A stretch of DNA of 64,000 nucleotides from Polytrichum commune (lineage: Eukaryota; Streptophyta; Polytrichopsida; Polytrichales; Polytrichaceae). The stretch is taken from positions 22,630,001 through 22,694,000 of the forward strand of contig OX485809.1 in NCBI GenBank assembly GCA_950295325.1. Direction: 5' to 3'. The position numbers were made by a program, and so were the translations under genes. Below the pieces are notes generated by a model, which saw only the letters and a list, made by a program, of their open reading frames with translations, had not been told where the DNA came from and did not search any database. Below, one piece after another: positions 25,401 through 37,134 of this stretch. The first letter of the stretch is position 1; the number at the start of each line of letters is the position of its first letter.

Positions 25401-25960
25401 TTTTCAAGCACATACCTTGACTCTAAAATGAGGCCTCGGATCCGAGGCCTCTTCCGAATGCTCCCCCTTATGCACTACCCAAAACAAGAAGGCCTAGAGC
25501 AATCTTACATGCACATAACATTTTAAGTTTTCAAGCACATACCTTGACACATAAATGAGGCCTCGGATCCGATGACTCTTCCGAATGCTCTTCCTTATGC
25601 AATATATAATACAGAAAATGGCCAAGAGCATTCAAATATGAATATAACATTTTAAGTTTTCAAGTACATACCTTGACTAAAAAATGAGGCCTCGGATCCG
25701 AGGCCTCTTCCGAATGCTCTTCCTTATGCACTACCCAAAACAAGAACCCCGAGAGCTTTCAAATATGGACATAACATTTTGATTTTTCAAACATGAATCT
25801 TGCCTCAAAAATGAGGCCTCGGATCCGAGCCTCTACCCAAAGCTCCTCCTTATGAACTACCCAAAACATGAAGGCTGAGAGCATTCAAATATGAACATAA
25901 CATTTTGAGTTTTCATACATGAATCTTGACTCAAAAATGAGACCTCTTCCGAATGCTCCT
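22490..25960. repeat. Satellite array, ~128-bp units with a 22-bp palindrome
   Basis: About 27 head-to-tail units. Each has a perfect palindrome (arms GAGGCCTCGGA and TCCGAGGCCTC), CTTCC-AATGCTCTTCCTTATG, a CACTACCCAAAACAAG or ATACATACTACAGAAAA segment, GGCCGAGAGCATTCAAATATG, ACATAACATTTT and TTTCAAGCACATA. Palindromes recur near 22626, 22882, 23010, 23140 and so on to 25815. Some units carry mutated arms. GGCCGAGAGC-type fragments continue in decayed form to about 26360, so the array seems to have grown from local sequence. Confidence 0.9.
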
Positions 25961-26376
25961 CCTTATGCACTATCCAAACCACGAAGGCCGAGAGCAATCT
26001 TTCATGCACTACCTCGAAACCCTACTCGAAACCTCGAAACCCTACCTCTCACATGCTCCTACACCCAAAACAAGACATGGCCGAGAGCAAGTCTAGTGGA
26101 CATTCCATGTACTTTCAAAATCAAGAACCTCACCTCCCTCAAAACCCTACCTCCTACCTACTCACAAAACCCAAATAAAGACATGGCCGAGAGCATGCCA
26201 CTTGCACTTTGCATGTAGTTTGATAACTCAAAACCCTATCTCTAACATATTCCTAAACCCATATCAAGACAAGGCTGAGAGCAAGTCAAGCTAATATTCC
26301 ACATACTATTGGAAACCAAGGTAATACAAACCAAAAACTTCGGCCAACATAGCTTGGCCGAGAGCCGACACCTTAC

Positions 26377-27325
26377 CAGAATTTGGAGTATGCCCTCCAC
26401 TGTATCCCCGATATTGGCGCCACTATCTTCCGATGTCCCGTCCCCTGTCGGCGTTATTGGAGTGCTCCTCGAATCGCCGAGGTTTACTTGCGCCATTCCT
26501 CTCCCGCGTCCACGCCCTCGCCTTGATGTTTGTTGTGTTCCGCCCGCCTTGCTTTGCAGAAATCTTGAAGCAGGGGTCACATTATCTTGAACCAGGGTTT
26601 CAGTGCCTGGGTCTCCTCCTTCAGCTCTTTCGCGGCCTCCCACCAAATTTGATTTGAGATCTTCCTTTGCCGCTTTCTTCTTGGACGCCTTCATTTTTCC
26701 TCTTGCTTGATTCGTTGGCTGTCCCGACACCGGTTCTCGCTCATCTAACGCCTTCTCAGTTTGTTGTGCTACCTCCTCGTTGTCTTCTTCGTAGATATTT
26801 CCACTATCTCCACTCCCCCCATCCCCCTATATTTAACAGCATCCCAATGTTTATAACAATGATAACAAACCGGAATATTTAAAAGAAAGTAATTTCACCG
26901 TTGAATATGTTCTACCATTTTCATTATGTGCTCAAACAACTGAATATATGGAGAACCCGAAGAATACGTACGACACTGGTAGAGTTCGTCTCTTCGCGTG
27001 AGTCCTCTTGGATGTTGTCATTTCCCAACTCCTCCACTTCTGCCATTGTCTGCGCTTTACTTCCGTCCGCCTCTTCTACAATCGGTGATAAATGAAAAGG
27101 CCGAATTTCACAGTCTAGCCTCCACGAAGGTTTCCGCAGGTCCTTTATGCTTTCGTTCAAATCCTGAGGCGTCCCACGGCCCTCGATTGGTGCCTTCCTT
27201 GCCTGTGTCTTCTGTGTCCTCACTGTCTTTCTCTTCTTATCAGTGTAATGTGTAGACGTTCGCCTCCTCTTCTTTTTCTTAGATGGTTCCGCTGTCGGAG
27301 GTTGTGGATTGCCTATTTCTTTCAT
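26377..27325 (-). CDS. Basic, RG-rich N-terminal part of the Mutator-like element's second gene
   Basis: I do not recognise a family. Two exons fit well: 26972-27325 (ATG at 27323-27325, 118 codons, donor GTACGT) and 26377-26826 (150 codons, donor GTAAGG), both phase 0. The protein has KKKKRRRT near residue 20 (a likely nuclear-localisation signal), an acidic middle with EEDNEE, a second basic stretch KASKKKAAKED, and RRGRGRGRG near the end, so it looks disordered and nucleic-acid-binding. The donor at 26376 opens into the satellite. The next open exon in phase 0 is 21903-22016, so this may be the 5' end of the ParB/methyltransferase-like gene, with the satellite inside an intron. That join is inference. 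Confidence 0.5.
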
Positions 27326-27643
27326 GTGTTCAACCCTCCCGCAATTCAGACCTACTCGCTCTATTTCCTTTCCACAACCTGACCACATCAAACTCACACA
27401 TTGGAAAGAAAGTGAGCAATCCCATTCCTCTCAGTATATATTTGCAATACCTCCCGATGGGAGGCGCGCTTCACTATCTGACAACCGTCTTCATAATTAG
27501 GGGTATTTTTTTTTAGGATGCCTGACAATTTTGTCTCTTTCTTATAATTATGCTTATTTGTTTATAACTTCATCGTTATCACCATTCTCCTTCTTTATGG
27601 ATCTTTTCATCTTTGTTCCTTTACGTTTGCGTTCTCTGCCTTC
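27326..27643. promoter_or_regulatory. Divergent intergenic region of the Mutator-like element
   Basis: About 320 bp between the minus-strand RG-rich gene and the plus-strand transposase, AT-rich in its middle (27490-27600). As both genes start here and point away from each other, it is the likely shared promoter. I see no unambiguous TATA box. Confidence 0.4.
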
Positions 27644-30600
27644 ATGGCTTCCACCTCACTTCGTTCCCATGGGATTGGTGTCCCTATTCTTTTCCCCATT
27701 GATGCACAAGGTATTGTTGTTGCTCGGAGCTTCATCTTAGCATTAGGTTCTCTTTCAAACCTAATACAATATGGGTAGAGCATGAGATCCTCCATCCTCA
27801 TACTGGATTGCTCGTTCATACCTTCCATGAGACCTCCAAGTTAACTGACAATGGCATTGTAGTGTGGGAGCTTGCCGCGGGAAAGTATAGGGTTTGTGGC
27901 TGGCCAGATTCTCAGATGGGAGTTTCGACAGAAATCCTTACTCCTCTTCGATCATCCACTGCTGCCTTTAGCACCCCTCCAGTAATAAGTGTCAAGACTG
28001 AGCTTGGTATAGACAACGTTATAGACTTGTCTGATTCTTCGAGTGAAGATGTACCAGTTCAGCATGAAGATGTATCAGTTCATGATTCTCCTCATTTGTT
28101 TTCCTCTTCTGCCTATGTCACGCCTTCTCCTTCTCTCTTTGTGCCTTCACCTTCTTCGGTACCCTCTACGTCCAAACCTCCTCAACCTATTGTTCAATGT
28201 CTTCGTCGTCTTGGTTCTATGCCCGGAAGTAAGAACGTCCTCAAGAAAATAAATTACGATAAACTCAAAATCCAAGTAGTTAATCACCTTCCCCCTCGTT
28301 TCGATGGTACCCAGTTATTTGTCCTCCCAGCAACAGAAGTTTCATCATCTCAAACCAGGGCCAAGTCGTTGGACGGCATGGACAAGCAATATGATGGCCA
28401 TGTTTGGACGAAGACTCAAACCACCAACATTACAAACGACGTTGGCCTTACCTTTCGTTCCTCTGCCTGTGTTGGCCATCTCCAATGCCAAAACCCTAGC
28501 TGTGATTACCTTCAACGCGCCCATCGTACCTCTAAGGTCAACGACACGGAATTCGAAGGTTTCACTAAAGATCCTTTCCCTCTATCTGGCATTGTGCCAT
28601 CCGGATCTACTCTTGTTTGCAGGATCTGCAAAGAGCCTCCCAAATGCATTGCTTTATGCCAGGCGAAAATCTTCTACGTCCATGGGAAGGAGTCATCTCA
28701 AAGAGCCTGCATTCATCTCGGTACTCATCAACATCCAGTAAAGGTTGGAGACTGCAGAGACAGCCGGAAGCGTATCAATGCACTTCTCGAGGAGCACGTT
28801 GAGCGTACGCCTCAAGCCACACACAGCAAGATCGTCCTTGAAGCCAGCAAGGACATTGTTGGTGAGTTCCTCCTTTCTGGCGATAATGACACACACCGAC
28901 CCCTCTCCTTAAAAGAGCTCGAACTTGTTTTTGAGAGCTGTAGAGAGTTGAATTCCCCAAACCTTTGCTCTAAGGTTACATCTTTCAAATATTTGCGGAG
29001 GTTCGGTGTTATGGATGGCATTGCAAAGCTCAGAGGCGTTAGCAATTGGGCCTACGTCCAACGGAACCAATTCCCTGGACAAGGTGACGATGCGGACAAG
29101 GTGTTCGTCTTCAAGATGTCGGAGGTTGGTCCTGGAAGTGGAGTGGATTTGGTTCGTCGTATGCAACCGGGTGGGGACCTGGAGAGCGTGTGGATCATGT
29201 CCGATCACGTCAAGCGGGTCAAAGGGTGGACCACCATGGCTGCTCATATCTACGATGGGACTTATCAACGGGTGATGACCATTTCATGCTGTGATTTCCA
29301 ATCGGAGGATAAGGATGCCCAAGTGCTCTTCTGGCAGAACCTCAACCACGTCATGGCCCGACACGGTATCCCACATCCAACCTTTATTGGCTTCATGGCG
29401 GACAGTGCGCAAGCCAATTGGAACGCTGTTCGCATTGTTTATGGTTCAGGGGATCCCAAAGGTCCAATGGAGGGTCGTGAGCGCACTTGTTTTTTCCATT
29501 GGAAACAATCGCTCAAGAAACATACAAAATCGTATATAAAGCATGAGTTACAAGACCAACATAGACACCTTTGCCTTCAATATCGAAATGCGTCATCTAT
29601 GGAAGAGGCCAAGACTAGGTACCTAGCTATCAAGGCTTGGTGGGCGTCATCGAATTGTACAAGTGAGGACGGTCTCAAGCATCTTCAGCTCTGGCTTGCT
29701 TTTTGGCACTTCCGCTACCTTCAATGGGGTGGTTTCATGGAACTGGTACATCTCCTACATGATTCATTTTTGGTTTTTCTTTGATTCGGTTTCCTCTTTC
29801 TGTACTTATTCTAATACTTGATTTGTCCAATCAGGAAAAAGTTTTGACCCAAGACCAGTTGGCCGAGATGCCGTCCTGCAATCTTGCGGAGTCCGTCCAC
29901 AACAAGTGGCTTCAAGCCTCCGGCAACAAGGGTGGAGATCTATACGTGGTTACGGTGGACGACTACATTCGGGCTTTCTTACAAGTTGTTGCATACTACC
30001 AGTTCCTTAAAGGTGGAATTGGCGGAGATGGTCCAAGCAAAGAGGAACTAAAGCTCAGAGGTGCTCAACGTCGAGCTCAGCGTACTGGCGACCCCACAGT
30101 GTTGCAGAAGGTCTTGCTTGACATGCCCGGTGGAGGAGATTTTTGCACACGCGATCCACACCTTGAGGGCGCCGAGGTCTTTGGATCGCAGAAGCGAAGA
30201 CCGGACACTCCAATTGGTGATGATGGCGAGACCCACCGCCCCGATACCGTGAACTTCTCTCGCCCTCCCCCCGGTAAGCGTGTCACTCGATCTCAACCCG
30301 AAACACTGCCCACTATTATTGAGGAGTTTTCCCCCTCTGTACAAGAGGTCCAAGTGCCTTCACCTGCAGGACTTGGTTTCCATCGTGTCACCGCCGTGCA
30401 AGAAACCAAAGTAGATATCTCTCTTTGGCATATTGCCCGCATACCCTATACCTCTGGGAAGTCTTGTTGGGTTAATCATGCGGGCACGAAGAAGAAGTGC
30501 ACCGCAAGAATCATCACCAATAATAAGAGCGTCCCTGCACCAACCTACACTGGTATGTGGCATCATTACAAACTCCAATCTATGAAGCGCACGGAATTCG

Positions 30601-31310
30601 TCTTTTGCCCAGACGACATTGAGCGTTGCGTAAAGGGCCCTCGTCGGAAATGGGTCATGCCGTTCTCTGCTGATGACCAGAAGCCTCCTATTCCCCCAAT
30701 CTGGCCCGTGAAGATTGGAACCAACCTCACCCGCTCGAAGATCTTCGCCCTTGAGAACGCAGGTTTTCAACTCCCACCAAAGGAGCGCATCACACCGACT
30801 GGACTCTTTACCAACTCTGCTCCCCCACTGGATATGTCTCGAATCCGTGTTCCAAAAAACCCCGACATGATCCCTTCGACAAGATTGTCCAAGCTTGTTC
30901 GGCGATCCAGCAGCGCACCTTCGGCAAAGCAGAGGCAGATGGTGGCCTCTGCTGAAGCTATGCATGGTACTATTCTGAAGTTAACTATGATCCCTCAACC
31001 AGGATTTGGTTGCATTATCACACTGCAGTCCAAATCAGAACCCCAACCACCCATCTACCAAGTCACAGTCAGTTCTCTTCCAGAGTGCAACTGCGCATAC
31101 TTCTTGGATATGATTTCCAAGTTTCGCCGCAAACGAAATTCTTATGTGAATTGTAAGCATCTGTATTACATCTTCATCAAGGTTTCTAATTTGGATATGG
31201 AAGTGAATTTGTTCATTCACGCCCCGACATTTAGCTTCAACGAAGTCAAACTCATCCTCGAAGGGGGGTCTTTTGACAAAGTCTACTTCTTAGAATTTAG
31301 CTCAGCCTAG
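27644..31310 (+). CDS. Mutator-like transposase with SWIM zinc finger
   Basis: Cuts and reinserts the 16.5-kb element. The main frame is open from 27703 to 29745, then has an 89-nt GT-AG intron (29746-29834), then runs from 29835 to the stop at 31310. Counting from 27808 this is 1,137 codons. Features in order: Cys/His cluster CRICKEPPKC and THQHPVKVGDC; the transposase core with HIYDGTYQRV and FMADSAQANW (two likely catalytic Asp) and CFFHWKQSLKKH (the C-x2-H signature); then a SWIM finger with CNC and CKH near 31087-31160. The start is unsettled: ATG at 27644 opens MASTSLRSHGIGVPILF in another frame and would need a small indel near 27735 to join; the first in-frame ATG is 27916. An unusual lineage of Mutator-like transposase is likely. 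Confidence 0.8.
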
Positions 31311-33344
31311 CAGTATATTAGGCTATGATATATGTGTCCATTTTTGGACCTTTTGTGAAGCAATAATTGATTGATATAATAAAAATATAATCTCAATGAT
31401 TATTTTTATTCCATTCAAAGTATCTTACAAAATTTCGTATTACAATGTATCCTATGTCTATCAACTCTATTTCCGTTTTGAATACTTCTTGGATGATTCC
31501 GAGGGAGGTGGATCCGGTCGAAGTAAATCCATATAAGAAACTGTCTTATCTCTCTTTCGATCATTCAGCGGAAGATGATGCGGCGTCATTCCTTTCATCC
31601 GTTCGCGAAATGAAAGAGACTTCGAAGATTCCCCTTGCACCTTCTCGCAACCCTTACTAGCCCCCCTTGACCATCTTGCCAATTTTCAATTCTAGCAAAG
31701 GTTACGAGTGGCTAACCCTTCGCATACCGCCATGCTAATGGTTAGCTCCTCTAACCCCGGACCAATAGTTCATAGGAGGGAACCAACCCTCCTACTTTGC
31801 TTTCGGGACTCACCCCTTAATCGGTAACCCATTTCCCCAATGTGGACTTCCATCCATGGAAGTCCAATCCTATGTTGATCATCGCGTTGCCGGAGCAACA
31901 CTACAACAACCCGAACCATACTAGGCAACTATGGCCTCACAATAGGCCAAAGCCCATGGAGGCCTTGCCGTTCGGCCTCGGGTGGGTGAGGCCACACCAC
32001 CTCACCCATATAAGCCTCTAGGACTCTACGCGGGGCCCCTACCCCACCGTCAACCAACCTCTTGTCTCTCTACCAAGAGTTGGGGCCAAGTGGACATTTT
32101 CCCTTAGCCGCTGGGCCTAGAAGCCCCCAGCAGCTTCAGACCATCATAACTTCCTTGTATGATGTCTGATTCCAGCAACCAACCACTCCATCTTCATGTA
32201 CGCTTCACGTAGATGCCGATGGACTCCTCACTTGCCCCATTCGGGCAAGTGTGAAGGACGTTATGCCTGTTTGAACCTTGGCAGTCCCGGGAATCACTCC
32301 CAGGCACTGCTGTAGCAGGGCGCTGTCCCGGGACAGCGCCCCACTCAAATGGCCATAACTCCTAGCTCACACCTCGGATTGAGGTGTTCTTGAGCATTCT
32401 AGAATCACCGCGCCATGAGCTACGCATAGCTCATGGCCTTACCCTTGTGCCTCCTAGTCTTCGTGGATGGGAGGCGTTCCCAACGCCCGGGGACCTCACC
32501 CACACTAGGATCACTTGGGCCCTCTCACCAACGGCGCCACAAGTCCCGGGTGTCACTCCGGGGTCCCCCTTGTGCCCATGGTGTTTCGGGCACTCCTCAT
32601 GGAGAGGTGCGCGACACACCTTGACCTCCTCCTCCGTTTCGTTCGATTTGTCTTCATCCAAATCAACGTCCTTCTCCGGCACATCTCCCTACCTTTTTAC
32701 TTTTTTCTCATATTGTTTTTGCTCCTCCTGCACCCTCCACCTCCATGTTTGTGTAGACTGCGAAAATGGAGTCAGCTCGTAGTCATCACTACTTCGATTT
32801 CCAACATCAAACTCAAATTCCGGCGATGAATTAAAGGGAATATGAGGATCTCCTAGACTCCTAATTTCCTTCTCCCATCCTAATCCAGCAAACATGTCTC
32901 TCTCATCACCCATTGTATGCAAGTGTATATACAATGATGTTTGGTATGAGTCCAATTTATAATCTATTCGGCCACAAACGATAATTGCTAAAGTCCAAGC
33001 TATAGAATAGACTCACATATAAGACAAATAGAAAAGTAATGAATACAAACCAAAGAAGTTCATTATCTTGATTTTTTGATTTTTTGATTGACTTATTCTT
33101 CAATTATACCAATCTCATAAAATCTGTTTTCATTTATTTTTTCTCGTAATCATCCTTGGTTTTAATAATTCAACCACCTCACGGTTTCCAAACTTAATGA
33201 TACCATTTTAATTTCAGGGCCTTTTATTTTATTTTATGACCTATACATCCCACGGAAATAGGTCCAATTTTTTCTATTATTGGAAGATTCTAGAATATTC
33301 CAGATATATTCTTGGTTTTTTTCAAATATCCTTATTTTAGTCTG
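31311..33344. other. Right arm of the Mutator-like element, no gene seen
   Basis: Transposase 3' flank (AT-rich near 31320-31440), then GC-richer DNA from about 31650 to 32620 with short hairpins, including CACTTGCCC...GGGCAAGTG near 32230, then AT-rich DNA to the terminal repeat. Open frames here lack protein-like composition. Confidence 0.5.
32318..32341. repeat. 24-bp perfect palindrome
   Basis: Arms GGGCGCTGTCCC and GGGACAGCGCCC meet without a spacer. It lies in the right arm of the Mutator-like element. Confidence 0.85.
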
Positions 33345-33428
33345 CCAAGATTACTATTTTATTTCATCTACGCTCTCCGCTCTCAAAATCTCCACTCTCC
33401 GCTCTACGCTCACATACAAGTGTCGTCC
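33345..33428 (-). repeat. Right terminal inverted repeat of the Mutator-like element
   Basis: Inverted match of the left end (16932-17010); the shared core on the minus strand is TATGTGAGCGTAGAGCGGAG. It is followed on the plus strand by the duplicated target CATTCTTGCC. Confidence 0.8.
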
Positions 33429-33637
33429 CATTCTTGCCAAGTCAAGTCTTGTGAGTGAGTGTGTGGAGAGAGCTTGTGTGAGGTATAGATTGCATGTGTT
33501 TGTAATAAATTTTGAGTTCTTCTCCCATCTCTTGTACTCTTGGATTCTTTCTTTGTGAAATGAGAGATAACTTGACTAATTGTGTGCATTTGAAGAGAGA
33601 TTAGAGCTCTTGCAAGGGTTTGACTCTCTCCTTTTCA
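33429..33637 (+). repeat. Left LTR, 3' portion
   Basis: Continues the LTR interrupted at 16931. It begins with the second copy of the target duplication and aligns with 39246-39455, for example AAGTCAAGTCTTGTGAGT, GAGATAACTTGACTAATTG and GTTTGACTCTC. After 33637 the similarity to the right LTR stops. Confidence 0.8.
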
Positions 33638-35094
33638 CTTGGCAAGAATGCTTCATTTTTTATATTTTCTTCTTCATTCTTGAGATGTAACGCGCATGGG
33701 AGGGCGTAAAGACAAAAAGTGATGAACTTGTGAAGTTCCGGAGTGAGAATACCACGGATTTGCGAAGCAACATAAATAATGTTTGCTTGGAAATGTCATT
33801 TCAAGGTGAATTATGGTGATAAGGTATTGAAGTTGCCACGGAATTTTATGTGAATTGATTGCTTGCAAGCTTGAATTCATGCCCTTGAATTATAAGGAAC
33901 CATTCTTGTTTGCATTCAAAAGCAATTCATTCATACAAAACATAAAATTTCAACAATAAAAAAATTTCATAAAAAAAAAAAACGGGAAGGAGTCCTGTGG
34001 GAGCCGGAGCCCCTGGCTCCTCCCTGGCCACGGACGCTGCAGAGCCTGCCAGCGTCTGCCATCGTCTGCCGACGGCTGCCAGCATCGGCCGGCGTCTGCC
34101 GACTGCCAACTGTGGTATAGTGAGGAGCTCCGTCAGCTGGAACCAGTCAGCAGGCTCAGCTCTCGTCAGCATGTTCAGCTCTAGTCACCAGGCGTAGCTG
34201 CAGTGAGCAGCAGCAGGCAGTTGCTATTGTATTTTATTTTTTTAAATTAGTTAATTAACGAATAATTAATTTAAAACCGGATTAAATAAAATTAAATAAT
34301 TAAAACGGGATTTTTTTATTTTATTTAATGTTTTCTTTCAACTTCTTATTTTTCTTTTCTCTCTAAAAGGTTAATTTCTTGTTTTCATTAATCAAGAACA
34401 CGAGATGAACCCCAAATCTCTTATGACATATTAAGGTATTTGGAATTTCTTTTAGGGGTTGTGTTGCACGAAATTTCCAAGGAGATGTCATTGGATTTTG
34501 AGTGGCTTGTGGAATTTCCGTTTGGCCTACAATAAATTATTATTAGGATAGAATTGTGTTGGTCAACACATATTCCCGGCGTTGTTGTAAGGAGAGATTC
34601 TTAGGTAGTATTAGGGAGATGAGAAATGTACATATGTCTCATTTTCTTTTCTTAAGCAACAGGGATTTTTTATTTTGACCACCAACTGCAGGCGGGTGTT
34701 AGTTGGTTGCGGTCGCTTTCAATTCTGCTTAAGTGTTGTTTTGGGGAAGAGGATCCACTGTTGTTTTTGCATTGTTTCTTGCATTTTATTTTGGTACCTT
34801 CCCCTGTAGCGGGCTGTAATGCTGGAGTGTTCCAACACTGCCCATTTTTGTGTTGTCCTAGATTGTGATAGGGTATTGTGGGGGTGAGGTCGGAGTACTG
34901 GCCGACGAAACCCTTGTATGTGCACCAAGTGGGCGGTGCTTGTATTTCCTTATAGTGAGGTTGGATTGATGACCAACAAACCATAAGTTGGATGGTGTTT
35001 GCAGGTGCAAGTTGTCTTTCACCTTTGGACCCTTTAATTTGATACCACATTAGTTTAGGTTGTTGGCCCCAGTGACCGAACCCATTGCAGGTTT
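33638..35094 (+). other. Retrotransposon leader between left LTR and gag
   Basis: No gene. It includes a GC-rich imperfect repeat of CGTCTGCC/GGCTGCC near 34000-34110 and an AT-rich stretch near 34230-34330. I could not identify a primer-binding site with confidence. Confidence 0.45.
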
Positions 35095-35950
35095 ATGGTT
35101 ACAACTCGGAGCCAACATTATCGTTCTCCGTCTCCGGCACCATCGGAAGGTCGATTCTCGGACCTCTTGGACGTTGAACCAGTAGTAGCACCTGACGTGA
35201 CTTTTCAGCCTACTTTGGCGTGGAGGACTGCCATTCGGTCTCACGTCTTTTGGGTGGGATCCTTTGACGAGATGGAGGAGGAAACGCGAGGCGGCATCCG
35301 GGACCGATTTTCTGGTCGAGCAGGGATCATTTTCCTGCAAGATTGGAAAATTCGGTTCAGGACATGGATGAGGGAGAAGTGTCAACGCAATACCAGTTTC
35401 AATAACTGGTATGCGTTCGAGCTACTCCCCCAACATTTGGAACACGAGGCTCTCCAAACTTATGAGCAGTGAACGAAGGCTCATTGGATGGAGCTGCGCC
35501 ATGTGGAGCGGTACTGGGAGACTCGGGTTGAGTTGGTATCCGCATTGAAGGAATGCGCAACTTCCAGTTTGATGGCCGCCCCTTAGGTTAAGTCGGAGGT
35601 GCCGGAGGGAGCATATGTGGTGGATGTGGAGGGAGCTTCTCATGGTGAACCCAAGAATAAGAATTTTGCTCCCGCTACGGCGAGTACGTCGAGCCCCATT
35701 CTTCCACTTTCCCGTTATGCCCAGGTTACCCAGGCGGCTTTGGCCTCTTTAGGGGCTCCGCCAGCTTTTGAGCCATTGCGGGCATTTGAGCTGCATCTAC
35801 AGGAGGAGTACAGAGGTTTCCGGTGGGACCAGATGCAGCGGATACAAGATTTTCGACGAGAGAAAAACGATATACCTCATACCATGTATACGAGGTTGGC
35901 GAGGTTGGCGAGGTTTGCCAGAGAATCTGGAGGTGTGTTTGCGGAAAGTC
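35095..35950 (+). pseudogene. Gypsy gag-like fragment
   Basis: Starts with ATG (MVTTRSQHYRSPSPAPSEGR), a common beginning for plant gypsy gag proteins. It continues in one frame through in-frame stops at 35470-35472 and near 35585. The segment near 35760-35930 (EEYRGFRWDQM...TMYTRLARLARFARESG) looks like the capsid region. No CCHC zinc knuckle or protease motif DTGA follows; the sequence passes almost directly into the reverse transcriptase, so an internal deletion is likely. Confidence 0.65.
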
Positions 35951-35959
35951 ATCGAAGAA

Positions 35960-37134
35960 GGATATCTTTGGCAATTGGATGGAGAAGCGGATGTGCGGGG
36001 ATTACCGTCCAGTTAACCGGAAGACCAAGTCGGATCGGTATCCCATGCCAATCCCCGAGGAGTTATTCGATGCCATCGGATTTTCTCGAGCTTTAGCACC
36101 CTAAACTTGAGATCCGGCTATCACCAGCTCCCATTACTTGCGGGAGATCGAGTGAAAACCGCATTCTGGGGAGTTGATCATGATGAGAATGATCAACTTT
36201 ACCATTGGAAATTTCTTCCATTTGGCCTCAAGAATGCGTTTGCCGAGTTTCAGAGAGTGATGGACCAAGTCCTCTCTGGTTTGTCTTTTGCTCGGTGTTA
36301 TATTGATGACGTGATCATTTTCAGCAAAACACCACAGGAGCATATAAAGCATTTTCAAGCCGTTTTTGAGCGATTACGGCGGTGGGGATTGCACTTGCAC
36401 CATGGCAAGTGCAAGTTTTTCCATGACCGACTAGCATATCTAGGTCATATGATTATTCCAGGAGGTCTTGGGGTGCAACAAGCTAAAATGGACGCCTTGC
36501 AGAAGATCCCGGCACCGGTCGATGTGCCAAGACTTCGTGCTTTCTTGGGCTTGGCGAATTACTATCGTCGATTCGTTAAGAGCTTTAGCTTGATCGCCAA
36601 GCCTCTTACCATTCTCACGAGTAATGACCAACCTTGGACTTGGGGTCGTGAGCAGCAACAGGCATTTGAGACATTGAAGCAAAAATTGGGTGCGGCTCCA
36701 GTGCTTCTACGTTCAGATGTCTCTAAATCCTTCCAATTGCATACGGATTGGAGTTCATCGGGTTTGGGAGTAATTCTTACTCAGAAGGATGATTTTGGTC
36801 GGGAGTATGTTATTGCTTACGCTTCGCGAAGCAATAATACGGCGGAGGCTAATTATTCATCCTACGAGAGAGAAGCATCGGCGGCGGTATGGGCTATTAC
36901 CCATTTTCGGCCATATCTTTATGGTCAGCACTTTACTTTAGTGACTGACCATCAGCCGTTACGGTGGCTCATGGAATCAGATAAACATATTGGCAAGCTT
37001 GCCAGGTGGACTTTGTTGCTCCAGGAGTATGACTTTGAGGTGGTACACCGTGCTGGGATTACCAACATGGATGCAGATGGACTCTCACGCTATCCAAGTC
37101 TTTCGGATGAGGACTTGACCGGGGCCAAGTGGCA
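35960..37134 (+). pseudogene. Gypsy reverse transcriptase and RNase H
   Basis: Reverse transcriptase begins near MCGDYRPVNRKTKSDRYPMP, shifts frame near 36090, then reads LRSGYHQL, PFGLKNAFAEFQRVM and the catalytic YIDDVIIFS near 36297. RNase H follows with TDWSSSGLG, YEREASAAVWAI and TDHQPLRWL. The product would copy element RNA into DNA. The frame fails again near 37134, so it is not functional here. Confidence 0.88.

Larger units (their letters stand above)
16932..33428. mobile_element. Mutator-like element of 16.5 kb
   Basis: Bounded by a 10-bp target duplication and imperfect terminal inverted repeats, and inserted in the left LTR of the gypsy element. It holds a transposase with a SWIM zinc finger (27644-31310, +), a divergent minus-strand unit (27325 down to 17796) with ParB-like and methyltransferase-like segments, and a satellite array (22490-25960). 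It is large for the superfamily. The transposase frame is mostly open, while the cargo has several disruptions. Confidence 0.85.

Noticed and set aside
22490-25960. Possible CRISPR array
   Set aside because: Repeats are ~128 bp with similar sequence throughout, no unique spacers, and the setting is a plant transposon.
32384-32829. Plus-strand open frames in the right arm of the Mutator-like element
   Set aside because: Overlapping frames with biased composition and no family motifs.
33990-34200. GC-rich stretch as a coding exon of the retrotransposon
   Set aside because: It is an imperfect short repeat (CTGCCGACGG-like); both strands are open for that reason.
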